A stretch of DNA of 64,000 bases from Asterias amurensis (GCF_032118995.1 NC_092666.1:4166501-4230500); one strand, 5' to 3'; shown: positions 1 through 10,892, counted from the stretch's first letter. The notes: generated by a model from the sequence alone, not told the origin. Made by a program: numbers and translations.

Positions 1-88
1 TTTATGCAGGTTTGTTATTTTATGTTGAGATACACCAAGTGAGAAGACTGGTCTTTGACAATTACCAATAGTGTCCACTGTCTTTAAA
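1..88. repeat. MITE family A, terminal fragment
   Basis: This is the end half of a ~375-bp element found more than 15 times here. Its ends read TTAAAGRCACTGGACACTAT and its core includes CACTTGGTGTATCTCAACAT. Confidence 0.8.
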
Positions 89-110
89 AGAGAAGTGAGT
101 TTAAACTTAC

Positions 111-236
111 CATTAACTCGTCAACAACGAACTTAATTTTTACGCTGAGAAACTTGGTGTGACTAACACAGATGTCCTTTGCACAACCGGGAGCAATGAG
201 GTCACAGTTGATCAGCAAATAATTCTCAAGCAATTC
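111..236 (-). CDS. Saposin gene exon 5: middle of domain 2
   Basis: The exon has 42 codons from ELLENYLLINCDLIAPGCAK to VVDELM. It is flanked by TTTTTAG and GTAAGTTT on the minus strand. It is positionally equivalent to exon 3 of domain 1. The next exon, expected to carry the closing DPxxxC motif, is outside the window. Confidence 0.85.
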
Positions 237-3200
237 CTAAAAACAAAAACATAATAATAATCATTATAAAACGAGTTCTTATTTAGCGCATAACACAATA
301 ACCGTCTCAATGCCCTGGTCATTTTGTACAATAACATTCTTTTACTCTTTTTATAAATATCAAATTATCAGGAAAAATTCAACACTCAACAGTAACTACT
401 AAAATTTCCATGTGATTTTCAGGATAAGCAAACAACAGCTGAATACCAGTAACAAGCAATATGCAAAAGCATATTTATTATAATTTATTATTTTATTTTT
501 AAACATTACTCACCAAGAAACCATCGCCACCCAAGATCTGTTTGATGAAGATAGGGACGCTCTTGCACACCTCGCAGGCGATGTTGTCACTTCTTACGGT
601 GACGGGGCACTCTTCCACCTTGGGTGTTGGTGCGAGCTGGCAATGATCGCCCACTGGTCCTCGGGCCTTGCAAACGAACCCACACAGTGTCTGGGGGTCG
701 GCCTGAAGGTATAACAAATAAAATCAATTAAACATATCTGTACGGGAATTCATGAAGGGACACAACATTGAGTGATTGTGAGTCAAGTGAGTAGGTATAT
801 ATACATTCAAACCGGGGACATAATTATAAGAAAAGAAGGACAAGAGACCATGATCACGGTGTGGCCATCTTGATTTTACTCCATTCCAACTCATTGTAAA
901 CAAACTGAGGCTGGACAAAATAAAAGTCTGGTGCCATGTTCGCGCAAAGAATGTTAGCATTCATTACTGTATGGATACAGGGAACATGACCAAGATGGTG
1001 ACAGCGTGATTCGGGAAAGGTCGAGGGTTGTACAAAACCAATGACGGCTGTTGCTAAAAATAGTTGGAGCTTAAAGGAACACGTTGCCTTGGATCGGACG
1101 AGTTGGTCAAAACAAAAGCGTTTGTAACCGTTTTCTATAAAATGCATATGGTTGGAAAGATGTTTTAAAAGTAGAATACAATGATCCACACAAGTTTGCC
1201 TCGAAATTGCGTGGTTTTCCTTCTACTGTGCGAACTAACATGGTCGGCCATTTATGGGAGTCAAAATTTTGACCCCCATAAATGGCCGACGTGTTAGTTG
1301 ACAAGGTAAAAGGAAAACCACACAATTTCGAGGCATGTTTGTGTGGATCATTGTATTCTACTTTTACAACATCTTTCTACCCATATGCATTTTATAAAAA
1401 ACGGTTACAAACGCTTTTCAAAGACCAACTCGACCGATCCAAGGCAACGTGTTCCTTTAACAAAAGAGGGACAATAGGAGTTACACGGTTGCAGTCGTAT
1501 ACACATTTGTGTGTGTGGAAGGATGAAATCGTAAAGTTGTTTTTAAAAAAAAAACGATCTCTCTAAAACAGCAGTTTCCCCTTCGGTATCGAGAATTACG
1601 GATTTATTTTAAACACATGTCATGACACGGCGAAACGTGCGGAATCAAGAGTGGGTTTTCCCTGTAGTTTTCTCCCGACTCCGATGACTGATTGAGCCTA
1701 AATTTTCACAGGTTTGTTATTTTATATACAAGTTGTGATACACGAAGTGTGGGCCCTGGACAATACTGTTTACCGAAAGTGTCCAATGGCTTTAACAGGG
1801 ATGGAGCATAAAGCAAAGTTTTTAAAACAAATTATTCAACTTACAAAGATGGAGTTGGATGCAGCCTCAGCACGTGCTGGGAAAGTATTGATGTACTTAA
1901 TGCATTCCTGTTTGCCAGCTGATGTGGAGTTGATGAAGTCACAGATCACAAGCATGAATTTCACAACAGCACTCTAAACACAAAATTATAGATCAAAAGA
2001 ACACGGTTGATTAAAGGCACTGGTTATTACTGGTCGAGACTCAAACAAATTTTTGGCAAAAAAACTTACATTGTAACAAGCAATGGAGAGCTGTTGATAG
2101 TATAAATGTTGGGCGCGATCGGTCAATCTGCGCGATCAACCGATCGCGCTGCGCTATCGACCGATCGCGCTGCGCTATTGAAATATCTATTTCAACCGAT
2201 CGCGCAGCAATCGGTCGATCGCGCAGCAATCGGTCGATCGCGCAACAATCGGTCGATCGCGCAACATTCGGCAACGAACATGCGCGATCAACCGATCGTG
2301 CGGGAATGGCTCGGCGCGATCGGCCGATTGTGCAGGAATGATTTTGCGCGATCGGCCGATTGTGCAGGAATGGTTATGAGTGATCGGCCGATTGTGCAGG
2401 AATGGTTTTGCGCGATCGGCCGATTGTGCAGGAATTGTTTGGCGCGATCGGCTGATGTTCAGGGGCCGAATTCACAAAGATGTAACATTGTTTGTAACTG
2501 CAAATCAATCGTAGTATGACGTCACTATATAAATCACTATGGTGATACTAAAAATTTGTCCTGCTATGAATTTTATTGCTTTGAGAAACTGCCCCAAGGA
2601 ATAGTTTACCTGCACGATCGGTCGAACGCGCAAACCCATTCCTGCACGATCGGTAGATCGCGCAAAACTTTTCCTGCACGATCGGTTGATCGCGCAAAAC
2701 TTTTCCTGCACGATCGGTTGATCGCGCAAAACTTTTCCTGCACTATCGGTCGATCGCGCAAACCCATTCCTGCACGATCGGTAGATCGCGCAAAGCCTTT
2801 CCTGCGCGATCCGCTGATAACGGGAAAAAATACTCGTAGCGCAATCGGTCAATCGCGCAAAGATGTCATTGCGCGATCGACCGATTGTTGCGCGATCGAC
2901 CGATTGCTGCGCGACCAATTGATCATAATTTGATCGTTCAATAGCGCAGCGCGATCGGTTGATCGCGCAGATTGACCGATCGCGCCCAACAGCAACATTA
3001 TGACAAACGGCTCCCTCTGAAGTAACGTATTTTTTTAGGAAGATGTAATTTCTCACTGAACTAATTAAACAATTTCAGGCTCCAAGTTTGATCGCTAGCT
3101 AGACCAGCATGCACCTCATTCAGCAGTTTGCGCGTGCGCAATGGGCATTTGCACAAAGATCCATATAAAACATGCACACTGCATCGTACAGAGGACCAAA

Positions 3201-6200
3201 AGTGCAGCTGCCAAACATCGCCTTGGACCAATCAAAACACACATATAAAGCTCACGTCACTGCACGGTTATGCAATGAAATCAATGTATCCAATGAAATC
3301 ACTGGTTTTGTAAGACCAACACATTGTATTTAGGGGAGCAGCCAAACGTCACCTCGGACCAATCAAACCACATAGAAAGCTTACGTCACCGCACGTTTAT
3401 CCAATGAAATCACTGGTTCTCTAAGGCCAACACATGCATTATAGGGGACCAGTCTAATAATAGGCTTACCTCAACACCAGCGTCGTTAACGGACCCTTGC
3501 AGAAGTGTAACTGTGTCAAGGCAATACGTACACGCCAACTGCTGCCCGTCACACACAGGCTTCTCTGCTAACTTGGTGCTGAGACCTAAATATCATAAAA
3601 GCAAAACAAACGAAGTATAAACATTTAAGGCAGTGGACACTATTGGTGATTACTCAAAATAATTATTAGCACAATTTTCCACGAATTTGATCTCGAGACC
3701 TCAGATTTAGAACTTGAGGTCTCGAAATCAAGCATCTGAAAGCACACAACTCCGTGTGACAAGGGTGTTTTTTTTTTCAATATTATCTCGCAACATGACG
3801 ACCAATTGAGCTCATTTATGCATACGTTGAGATACAGAAACAAAGAAGACTGGTCTTTGACAATTACCAATAGTGTCCAGTGTCTTTAATACTGCAAACC
3901 ATGACATTAATGACCGAATCACACTTTCTTGATTTGTGCGGTTCAAACTCACAGACGTTAAAAGAACGTTTACAGAATAGGTTAGAAAAAAGAAATCGTG
4001 AAGATCGCAGGTTTACATAAAACCTATATGGTTAAATGATGATGATAGTAGAAATCATCACTTGAAATATTTCTTTCTGAAATGTCATATTTCGATGAGA
4101 ACTAAATAATCTAATTTCGCATTTGGAGTTGATCGCTCAGTGAGCGTTTTATTAATTTTTGTTTTGAAGCAGATGTCAGATGGCCGATCGATCTCAAACT
4201 TCTACTTAGGTTTGTATGCAGGGTGATAATTCTCATATTGCTTTATACAATCGAAAGCTGATATAGGCCTCTTTATAACCAAGTATGTTTTATTGCCATC
4301 AAAGCCATTGGACCCTTTCGGTACAGAAAGAAAAAAAAATGTTCACAGATTTACAAAATAATAATTTACAGGGTTTACAGAAGGTAATGGTGAAAGACTT
4401 CTCTTGAAATATTAGTCCATGAAATGCTTTACTTTTTGAGAAAACGGTAAAACAATATAAATTCTCGTTAACGAGAATTACGGATTTGTTATAAACACAT
4501 GTCATGACACGGCGAAACGCGCGAAAACAGGAGTAAGTTTTCCCGTTATTTTCTCCCGACTCCGATGTCCGATTGAGCCTAGATTTCCACAGGTTTGTTA
4601 TTTGATATAGAAGATGTGATACACGAAGTGTGGGCCTTGGACAATACTGTTTACCGAAAGGGTCCAATGGCTTTAATTAACATTAAATAAACAAATACAA
4701 GTGGGCACTTATCAGTACACCCGACGTTTAAAAAAAAACACGCGATTTGGTGCACCAAGTTTCCCTATATTAGCGCCCACGGACGGCAGCGCCCCGTTCC
4801 TTCACCCCCTATACAATAAAGTATACAGCACGGGTAGCGGCATATATAGCTCCACCACACGGGATCAGGTGATGGATACAACAGCGTACTCGGCGTATTG
4901 AGAAGCTTGGCGTAATAATTATTCATAACGTCATAATTATTCATATCGTTCGACTGCTTTTCGGCCAATCGGAAAGCGGGAAATCAGCCTGCACCACGCA
5001 CGTTCGACCAGGGTCGCGTTTTCCCCAGAAACTATTTCTTTCATTGGTCAGTGATGAAGCAAAGCCAACTAAATCGAAACAGTTTATTGGTTAAGACCTC
5101 GAAATGACAAACATCCCTGCTTCGTTCTATATTATATACTCAATGACTACTCAAGTATTAAATCCTTTGTGGAATTTTAAAAGACTGCATTGTAGCTAGT
5201 CGAAGGTCGTATTTAGATTGCTGACATGCATAAGGGTAGCAAACAACAGACGATTTCGTCCATTTGTAAAGAGTTTAGCTTTTTGTCGCATAATATACTT
5301 AATAATAACCGTATTTATAACGCGCCCTTTGCCAAAGGATACAAAGTGCCAGGTATTATTACTGCAAGGAGTGGGGCGAATTTTTGAGATATAAGACCTA
5401 ATCCTTAAGCATTATGTAATGGTTTACAAGGTGCTGTGGCGCAATATGCTGCCGATCCAGCCAGGAACACCGGGGCGAACCCATTCTCTTGTCGATAAGT
5501 GCACTGGGTTCTTTTACATGCGTTTACACAACACATGGGACCAACGCCTTTACGTCCCATCCGAAGGACGAAGCATTGGTTAAGTGTCTTGCTTAAGGAC
5601 ACAAGTGTCACGGCTGGGGATTCGAACCCACACTCTGATGTTGAGAAACACCAGAGTTTAAATTCGGTGCTCTTAACCGCTCGGCCACGACACTCCCTTT
5701 TCAAAACCAACACTGATAGTGGATACTGTCCTCGTTATCGCGCATTGGTGATTTTATTGCTGTGACATCTTTATAAAGGCACACTTGACACGTTTGGACT
5801 CATTGGTCATCGAGTTGCGCCAAGTTTGTGTTCTTTCAGATGCCTAAAAAGGCTTCAGCTGAAGTCTTTTATCATTTGAGTGATATTACCTCTTTCTAAA
5901 AAAAAACTAAAAAAGAAATACGTTACTTCAGAGGGGGCTGTTTCTCACAATGTTTTATACTACCAACAGCTCCCCATTCACTTGTTACCAAGTATAGTTT
6001 GTATGCTAACAACTATTTTGAGTAATTACCAATAGTGTCCAGTGCCTTTAATACAACAGTGCTCAACAATTGAAACATTTTTAAACATGTTGAACAAACA
6101 GAATTCAGAGCAAGTCCGGATGTACCCGCAAATTTTACATTTATTTTGAAAAGATTTCTTCCGACCTATTCAGCTTAAGAATTTATCAAACAACAAACTG

Positions 6201-6991
6201 TTGGGTGTTCAAATGAATGTATTCAAACTTCACACATTATAAAATGTTACCCGCAAATTTTCATTTAATTTTGAAAAAATTTCTTCCGACCTATTCAGCT
6301 TAAGAATTGATCGAACAACAAACTGTTGGGCGTTCGAATGAATGTATTGAAACTTCACACATTAAGTCGGATTTTCTTTTTCAAATTCAATTTGTTCCCC
6401 CATTCATACATTTCGGTTGCCTGCAGCAAGAACAAGCACCTTAAGTTCATGAAGTAAACTTGTTTGCAGTCTCTTCACCACCCTGGGGTTAATGGAGTTA
6501 GGGTGAACTTTCAACTGACGAACGCTAAAACAAGTTTCTTTTTATGGCAAGAAAGTTCTGGTTCGTTCTTGTTCAGAAGATTAAAAAACAAAAACTCCTG
6601 ACTCCCTATTTAAAAACTATTTGGTAATTAAGTCAGCATGCACAATGTAAATTAGACATTTAAAATATTGAAACTAACTGCCCACACAAAACAAAGAACA
6701 AAACAAAAATATTCAGTCAATTGCTAGCTCATGACTCTTGTATGTCTATTTTTTGCGTCTTTGCCCTGTTTTCTTTTCTTTTTCGTAGTTAAATTTTGAA
6801 CTAAAAGTTTGTGAATATTCAACTGACGAATGCAGTTGATCTCAAAATGGCTAAAAACGAAAAATATAGAAAGCAATCAATTTCAAGAACAAAATATCAA
6901 CAAAATGAGAAAGAAATGATTGCATTCACTTACCCTTTCCATTAGCACCAAGAGCCAGAATTGCAATCGCGAACACTAGAGTCAAACCCAT
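111..6991 (-). CDS. Saposin-domain secretory protein (prosaposin-like), 5' part of gene
   Basis: Five coding exons on the minus strand join in frame: 6934-6991, 3470-3585, 1845-1973, 514-702 and 111-236 (618 nt, 206 codons). The gene continues past the left edge. The product starts with a signal peptide (MGLTLVFAIAILALGANGK). Then comes a complete saposin-B domain with six cysteines: CTYC, ICDF, ECIKY, and LCGFVC after a DP. A Cys-containing linker follows, then a second domain (CEVC, INCD, DIC) cut by the window edge. Saposins are secreted or lysosomal helical proteins that bind lipids or perturb membranes. Introns 2-4 are phase 0 and fall at equivalent places in the two domains. Each domain also has an extra cysteine (VCDG and PGCA). 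I cannot tell a lysosomal activator precursor from a secreted antimicrobial or effector saposin. Family assignment is firm; the exact gene is not. Confidence 0.85.
514..702 (-). CDS. Saposin gene exon 4: end of domain 1, linker, start of domain 2
   Basis: The exon has 63 codons. ADPQTLCGFVCK closes domain 1 with cysteines 5 and 6. A linker with three cysteines follows, then CEVCKSVPIFIKQIL opens domain 2. The minus-strand acceptor is CTTCAG and the donor is GTGAGTAATG. Confidence 0.88.
848..1010. repeat. Dispersed repeat family K
   Basis: Shared sequence around CAAACTGAGGCTGGACAAAA recurs at about 9515-9690, 17945-18115 and 50520-50680 in either orientation. Confidence 0.6.
1071..1460. repeat. 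Foldback MITE family B, full length
   Basis: The element runs TTAAAGGAACACGTTGCCTT ... AAGGCAACGTGTTCCTTTAA with arms of about 180 bp, so the whole element is one near-palindrome centred on AAAATTTTGACC. Confidence 0.9.
1570..1795. repeat. MITE family C, partial
   Basis: Ends GTCCAATGGCTTTAA and shares GACACGGCGAAACGTGCGGA with copies at 4297, 40680, 53492 and 58749. Confidence 0.8.
1845..1973 (-). CDS. Saposin gene exon 3: middle of domain 1
   Basis: The exon has 43 codons from SAVVKFMLVICDF to EAASNSIF, with cysteines 3 and 4. It is flanked by TTTAG and GTAAGTTG on the minus strand. It starts 49 bp from the end of a TTAA-flanked MITE (1570-1795), so the intron is largely transposon-derived here. 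Confidence 0.85.
2011..3090. repeat. MITE family A copy split by a younger foldback element
   Basis: Left part 2011-2106 (TTAAAGGCAC ... GCTGTTGATAGTATAAA) and right part 2992-3090 (ACATTATGACAAACGGCTCC) are contiguous in other copies. Confidence 0.85.
2107..2991. mobile_element. CGATCG-palindrome foldback element (885 bp) with perfect 51-bp TIR
   Basis: Both ends read TGTTGGGCGCGATCGGTCAA inward and match over 51 of 51 bases. Inside are tandem units of ~18 bp (ATCGGTCGATCGCGCARCA) and then ~32 bp (CGATCGGCCGATTGTGCAGG). They are arranged in opposite orientation on the two sides of a ~130-bp non-repetitive centre (2460-2600). There is no credible protein. A clean target duplication is not visible. 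Confidence 0.85.
3195..3455. repeat. Tandem duplication, ~125-bp unit
   Basis: Two diverged copies carry GGACCAATCAAA, ACGTCACYGCACG and CCAATGAAATCACTGGTT. A related copy lies at about 25555-25680. It ends 15 bp from the saposin exon 2 boundary. Confidence 0.6.
3470..3585 (-). CDS. Saposin gene exon 2: first helix of domain 1
   Basis: The exon is 116 nt, starting with two bases that finish the split glycine codon. It encodes LSTKLAEKPVCDGQQLACTY and the rest of helix 1 up to DAGVE. The minus-strand acceptor is TATTTAG and the donor is GTAAGCC. CTYC supplies cysteines 1 and 2 of domain 1. Confidence 0.85.
3625..3889. repeat. MITE family A with internal deletion
   Basis: TTAA-bounded at both ends; lacks the central CTCCCTCTGAAGT region. 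Confidence 0.8.
3955..4275. repeat. MITE family D, partial
   Basis: Shares GCTCAGTGAGCGTTTTA and TCAAACTTCT with the full copy at 36702-37092 and the copy at 21106-21430. Confidence 0.6.
4297..4676. repeat. MITE family C, near full length
   Basis: Runs from AAAGCCATTGGACCCTTTCG to GGGTCCAATGGCTTTAA. Confidence 0.8.
5396..5694 (-). repeat. tRNA-derived SINE (family L), complete head and body
   Basis: On the minus strand GTGTCGTGGCCGAGCGGTTA and GGGTTCGAATCCCCAGCC are pol III A and B boxes of a Leu/Ser-tRNA-like head. The body has GGATGGGACGTAAA and GGTGTTCCTGG. The same body recurs at 15918, 23597, 25900, 45040, 56385 and 61905. Confidence 0.8.
5775..6053. repeat. MITE family A, diverged
   Basis: Ends GTGTCCAGTGCCTTTAA; core CTTCAGAGGGGGCTGTTTCT. 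Confidence 0.65.
6125..6366. repeat. Tandem duplication of ~120 bp in saposin intron 1
   Basis: Two copies read CCCGCAAATTTTxCATTTA ... TTCTTCCGACCTATTCAGCT ... CAAACTGTTGGGYGTTC. Nothing else was seen between 6370 and 6930. Confidence 0.75.
6934..6991 (-). CDS. Saposin gene exon 1: start codon and signal peptide
   Basis: The ATG reads at 6991-6989. It encodes 19 residues with a hydrophobic core typical of a signal peptide, plus one base of a split glycine codon. The donor GTAAGTG follows on the minus strand. The 5' leader back to the TATA box at 7094-7101 is about 75-80 nt. Confidence 0.85.
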
Positions 6992-7093
6992 CTTGTTTTC
7001 TTGGAGTTACCTTTCTTGCAAGACAGAAGTGGGTAGAAGTTTTTGGTTGTTGGTTCTCTCGCAATCTGCGCGGCAAGGAGCTGCGCCTCAAGT

Positions 7094-7101
7094 TATTTAT
7101 A
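7094..7101 (-). promoter_or_regulatory. TATA box of the saposin gene
   Basis: TATAAATA reads on the minus strand 103 bp upstream of the ATG. It predicts a start site near 7065-7070. Confidence 0.6.
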
Positions 7102-7144
7102 CGCTCAGATGTCTTTGTAAACATGTCAATCATTTCATAATTTT

Positions 7145-7248
7145 AAGTGGCGAAACGACGGTAGACCACGCCCCTCTGTAAATTGGACCAATCACAAGTG
7201 GCGAGACGACGGTAGACCACGCCCCCTCTGAAAAACCGGACCAATTAT
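7145..7248 (-). promoter_or_regulatory. Tandemly duplicated proximal promoter segment of the saposin gene
   Basis: Two adjacent ~51-bp copies start at 7145 and 7196. Each reads AAGTGGCGARACGACGGTAG, then CCACGCCCC (a GC/KLF-type box) and GGACCAAT (a CCAAT box). They lie 45-150 bp upstream of the TATA box. Assigning transcription factors to the boxes is inference. Confidence 0.55.
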
Positions 7249-7671
7249 AAACGCCGGATTTTACCCAAGGCGCGGAACTGGTCTTGGAACGTGACTAACT
7301 ATGGTGCAATTTGCGCAAGTGCCATTTTGTTATTAATGGCGACCATTGGGCACAATGACAATTGTTTGCTGTGGTCTTAGAGAAAAGGACGCTCTGACCT
7401 ATTGTTGCATCAAGGAGTTCCTTGCTGAAACAGAAGTGGCAAGGACGCTTTCTGAAACGAATGGCATGGACGAATCCTAGCTCAACGAGAAAGGCTGTTC
7501 TCGGAACTTTCAAGGTTAACAAACAGGTTTTCAAAATTAATTAAGTATTGACAGGAAACCAGTGGAAACTTTTCTACATCGCTTTGTTTAGAACTTCCCT
7601 CAATACTCACCTAATGAGGACTGGATAAGAATTCACTTCTTTTAAAGTGTCCACATGTGCCTTGAGCATCT

Positions 7672-7927
7672 TTAAAGACACTGGACACTATTGGTAACTG
7701 TCAGAGACTAGCCCTCACAGTTGGTGTATCTCAACATATGCACACAAAAACAAACATGTGAAAATTTGAGCTCAATCGGTCATCGAAATTGCGAGACTAT
7801 ATAATGAAAGAAAAACACCCTTGTCACACGAAGTTGTACGCTTTGAGATGCTTAATTTCGATGCTTGAGTAAGGTTTTATGCTAATAATTATTTTGACTA
7901 ATTACCAATAGTGTCCACTGCCTTTAA
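7672..7927. repeat. MITE family A, internally deleted, left half of a head-to-head dimer
   Basis: Its right TTAA (7924-7927) is also the left TTAA of the next copy. Confidence 0.8.
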
Positions 7928-8309
7928 AGGCACTGGACACTACTGGTAACTACTCAAATTGTAAGCATACAAACTTACTTGTTAGTGATCAACTGAGAGC
8001 TGTTGATTGTGAGAAACGGCTCCCTCTGAAGTAACGTAGTTTTCGAGAAAGAATTGTAATTTTCCACTAAAATATTTGAATTTGATTTTGAGACCCCAAA
8101 ATTAGATTTTGAGGTCTCGAAATCAAGCATCTGAAAGTACACAACTTCGTGTGAAAAGGGTGTTTTTTCTTCCATCATTGTTATCTCGCAGTTTCGACGA
8201 CCAATTGAGTTCAAATTTTCACAGGTATGTCATTTTGTGCATATGTTGAGATACACCAAGTGAGAACACTGTTCTTTGACAGTTTATCAAAAGTGTCCAG
8301 TGTCTTTAA
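7924..8309. repeat. MITE family A, full length, right half of a head-to-head dimer
   Basis: Runs TTAAAGGCACTGGACACTAC ... GTGTCCAGTGTCTTTAA, with the central GAGGTCTCGAAATC inverted repeat. Confidence 0.85.
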
Positions 8310-8700
8310 AAAGATGGGTACGGTCACATTATAAGTGGCAATTGTTATCTCTAGCGGCACACGCTAGATGTATATAGTGAGTGGTATAGTAACTCTGAAA
8401 TGTTCTAGCTTGCACCAGAAACCATCTTATGTTTTATTTACAAGGGAACGATTTCACAAAGGTAACTTATGACTAGTCCTTGGAGTTATAACAAACTTAA
8501 GGCCAGTACCCGATATAAGATTAACTCTTTGCGAAGTCCACCCCATCAGGGCTCTGAAACTGTAGCACGGACCCCACGCCGTAACGGCTTTGCGTTCGCT
8601 CATATTCTTCCAGTAGAACTAGAAGTAAAATGCATGTGCTATACATGCAATTGAATCCTAGCTAGAAACGTGTTGCACACATTCGTGTGGTCTTTTTTAT

Positions 8701-8861
8701 TACTAGAGTGAGAAATTACCCCTTTCTCAAAAACTACGTTACTTCAGGGGGAGCCGTTTCTCACAGTGATTTATACCATCAACAGCTCCCCATTTCTCGT
8801 TACCAAGTAAGTTTTGATGTTAACAATTATTATTAGACCAATAGTGTCTAGAGTCTTTAAA
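8701..8861. repeat. MITE family A fragment
   Basis: Contains CTTCAGGGGGAGCCGTTTCT and ends TTTAA. Confidence 0.7.
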
Positions 8862-9009
8862 CTGCCGCCCCTAGAGCGTGCAACGCTCTGCCGATGTGCA
8901 CATTGATCTGTATGCACTGAGGCTCTACATGTGGTCTGTCCTTGTTTATAACAATAAAGTTTGTCCTTGTAGAATCACAAAGAGCGTAAAAAGATCGTAT
9001 GATTTTTTT

Positions 9010-9240
9010 ACCCGCCGGTCTTTGTCCCCTGTCCGCCCCCTGTCTGCCCCCTGTCTGCCCCGGCAAATAGGCATCCCAGGGAAAAGCAACCACTGCTCCG
9101 GAGAGAGTCCTTTTCACACCACTCCATTCACCGGGGTTTCCCCCATGGGAATAACGGCAAGCATTTCCCCCGTCTGCCCCTTGTCTGTCCCGGTCCCGGT
9201 CAATGGGCATATCCCGGGGAACCCTGCTCTGGAATAGGGA
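9010..9240. repeat. GC-rich minisatellite-like stretch
   Basis: Repeated TGTCTGCCCC / CTGTCCGCCCC units, with CCGGGG around them, in an otherwise AT-rich window. Confidence 0.55.
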
Positions 9241-9339
9241 TAAGCAGTTTAACGTTGGGGTATACTTTAACGTGCAGCCGGTGTCCCAAGAGATTCGCCT
9301 TTTTTTGGGGGGGGGGGATAGAATCTCCGGGGGAACAGA

Positions 9340-9467
9340 GGCCGTGTTCGAATTGGCGACTTTGGCTACAGCTACGGCTAGATCAGCGCGTCTGTCAGTG
9401 TTGAAGAATAGGCAGACGCGCGCGATCTAGCCGTAGCTGTAGCCTAGTCGCCAATTCGGACACGGCC
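9340..9467. repeat. Foldback repeat with ~55-bp arms
   Basis: GGCTACAGCTACGGCTAGAT and its reverse complement flank a short loop (GTGTTGAAGAATAGG). A single diverged arm with the same loop lies at 51740-51805. Confidence 0.8.
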
Positions 9468-9980
9468 AGAATCTCTTTGCAAACCGGAACCCCAAGGAAT
9501 AGACCTTTGTCATGATGCCTCCATCTTGCTCATGTTCCTCATATCAATTAACAATAATGTATGCTATAGTAATCATGTTGCAAATAGAAACCAGACTATT
9601 TAGTTCTTCCAGCCTCGGTTTGGTAACAATGATATCAATGGGAGAAATTCAAGACGGCTGTACCGTGATGAAGGTCTATAAAGGACACAGTGTGAAGGTG
9701 TGCCGGGGTCAGATAACATTAGTCACGGGGCCTGTCCTGAGAAATAATGATTGTTTTTCACAGAACTCGCGAAAGTATTGAGTACAAGTGCTATTAAAAC
9801 ACATCGGTATGATACTATATATGGGTAAAACCAAAATTTACATTCTTTATCCCCGATGAAAAGTTACATTTATTAATATTCACGTTCAGTTTAGATAAAA
9901 TTAAATTTACCGTATAAAAAGCAAATATAAGCTCGCCACTTTCATATGACAAAACCCACACTAGCTGGTTATTGCCGCAC

Positions 9981-10362
9981 TTAAAGGGACACGTTACCTT
10001 CTATCGGTCGAGTTGGTCCATGCGTTAATTGAAACGGGTTTTTATTAATAAAATGCACGTGCTTGGAAAGATGTTTTAAAAGTAGAATATAAAGATCCAC
10101 ACAAACATGCCTCGAGTTTGCCTGGTTTTCCTTATACTTTGCGAACTAACACGGTCGGACATCTAAAGGAGTCAAAAACTTGACCCCACAAATTGGCCGA
10201 TCGTGTTAGTTCACGACGTATAAGAAATACCATGCAGGTTCGAGGCAAATTTGTGTGGATCATAATATTCTAGTTTTAATAAAACATCTGTGCATTTTAA
10301 AACAAACGGTTTCAAACGCTTTTCTTAGACTAACTCAACCGATCCAAGGCAACGTGTCCTAA
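9981..10362. repeat. Foldback MITE family B
   Basis: Starts TTAAAGGGACACGTTACC and ends GGCAACGTGTCCTAA, with a near-palindromic body. Confidence 0.85.
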
Positions 10363-10582
10363 TGTGTTTATTGGAAAGGATGCTCTTTTGAGTATTTTGT
10401 TTGTCATTATAATTTTTAAGGTGGGGGACCCCCGCTAAGATCCAGACACAAAACATTTCCAAGGTTGAATTTATAATCTGTTGGCGAGATAGACCATGGA
10501 CAGACCTGGACGCTGGACAGTCGTCCCCATACTATGCCCATACTGTGGTTTGCCCGTACACAGGACAAATTTTTGCAGGATC

Positions 10583-10760
10583 TGCAGTCGATTTCACCAA
10601 ACTCTTCCTAACTTAGGATTAATCTTAGGACTTATGATGAGTTAAGTTCCGTATTCAAAAGCGTTGGACACATTGAACCCACCCTAACTTAGGACGGGTT
10701 GCTCATCATATTAAACTCGAGATTAATCGATAATGGCGTTTCGTGAAATCGGCTGCTATG
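10583..10760. repeat. Foldback repeat family H, diverged
   Basis: CCTAACTTAGGATTAATC recurs in both orientations between GATTTCAC and GTGAAATC. Related copies lie at 44444-44616 and about 59119-59262. Confidence 0.65.
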
Positions 10761-10892
10761 GATAGTCAATATTCTCAACGCTCTAATTAGAGCCAAGCGA
10801 GCAGAGAAGATGATGACGAAATTTCAGTTTTAGAAAACCCCAGAAAACTATTCAAGGTTAAACCAGGCAGTCTTAGGTATTGAAAATTCAAT

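Noticed and set aside
2107..2991. CRISPR-like array of regularly spaced repeats
   Set aside because: The spacers are themselves repeats, units are degenerate palindromes in two opposite arrays, and the DNA is eukaryotic with no cas genes.
2106..3056. Open reading frames of 125-183 codons through the CGATCG arrays on both strands
   Set aside because: They are repetitive low-complexity frames created by stop-poor GC-rich units, open on both strands, with no family resemblance.
5620..5694. tRNA-Leu/Ser gene on the minus strand
   Set aside because: It is the head of SINE family L, whose body follows and recurs many times.
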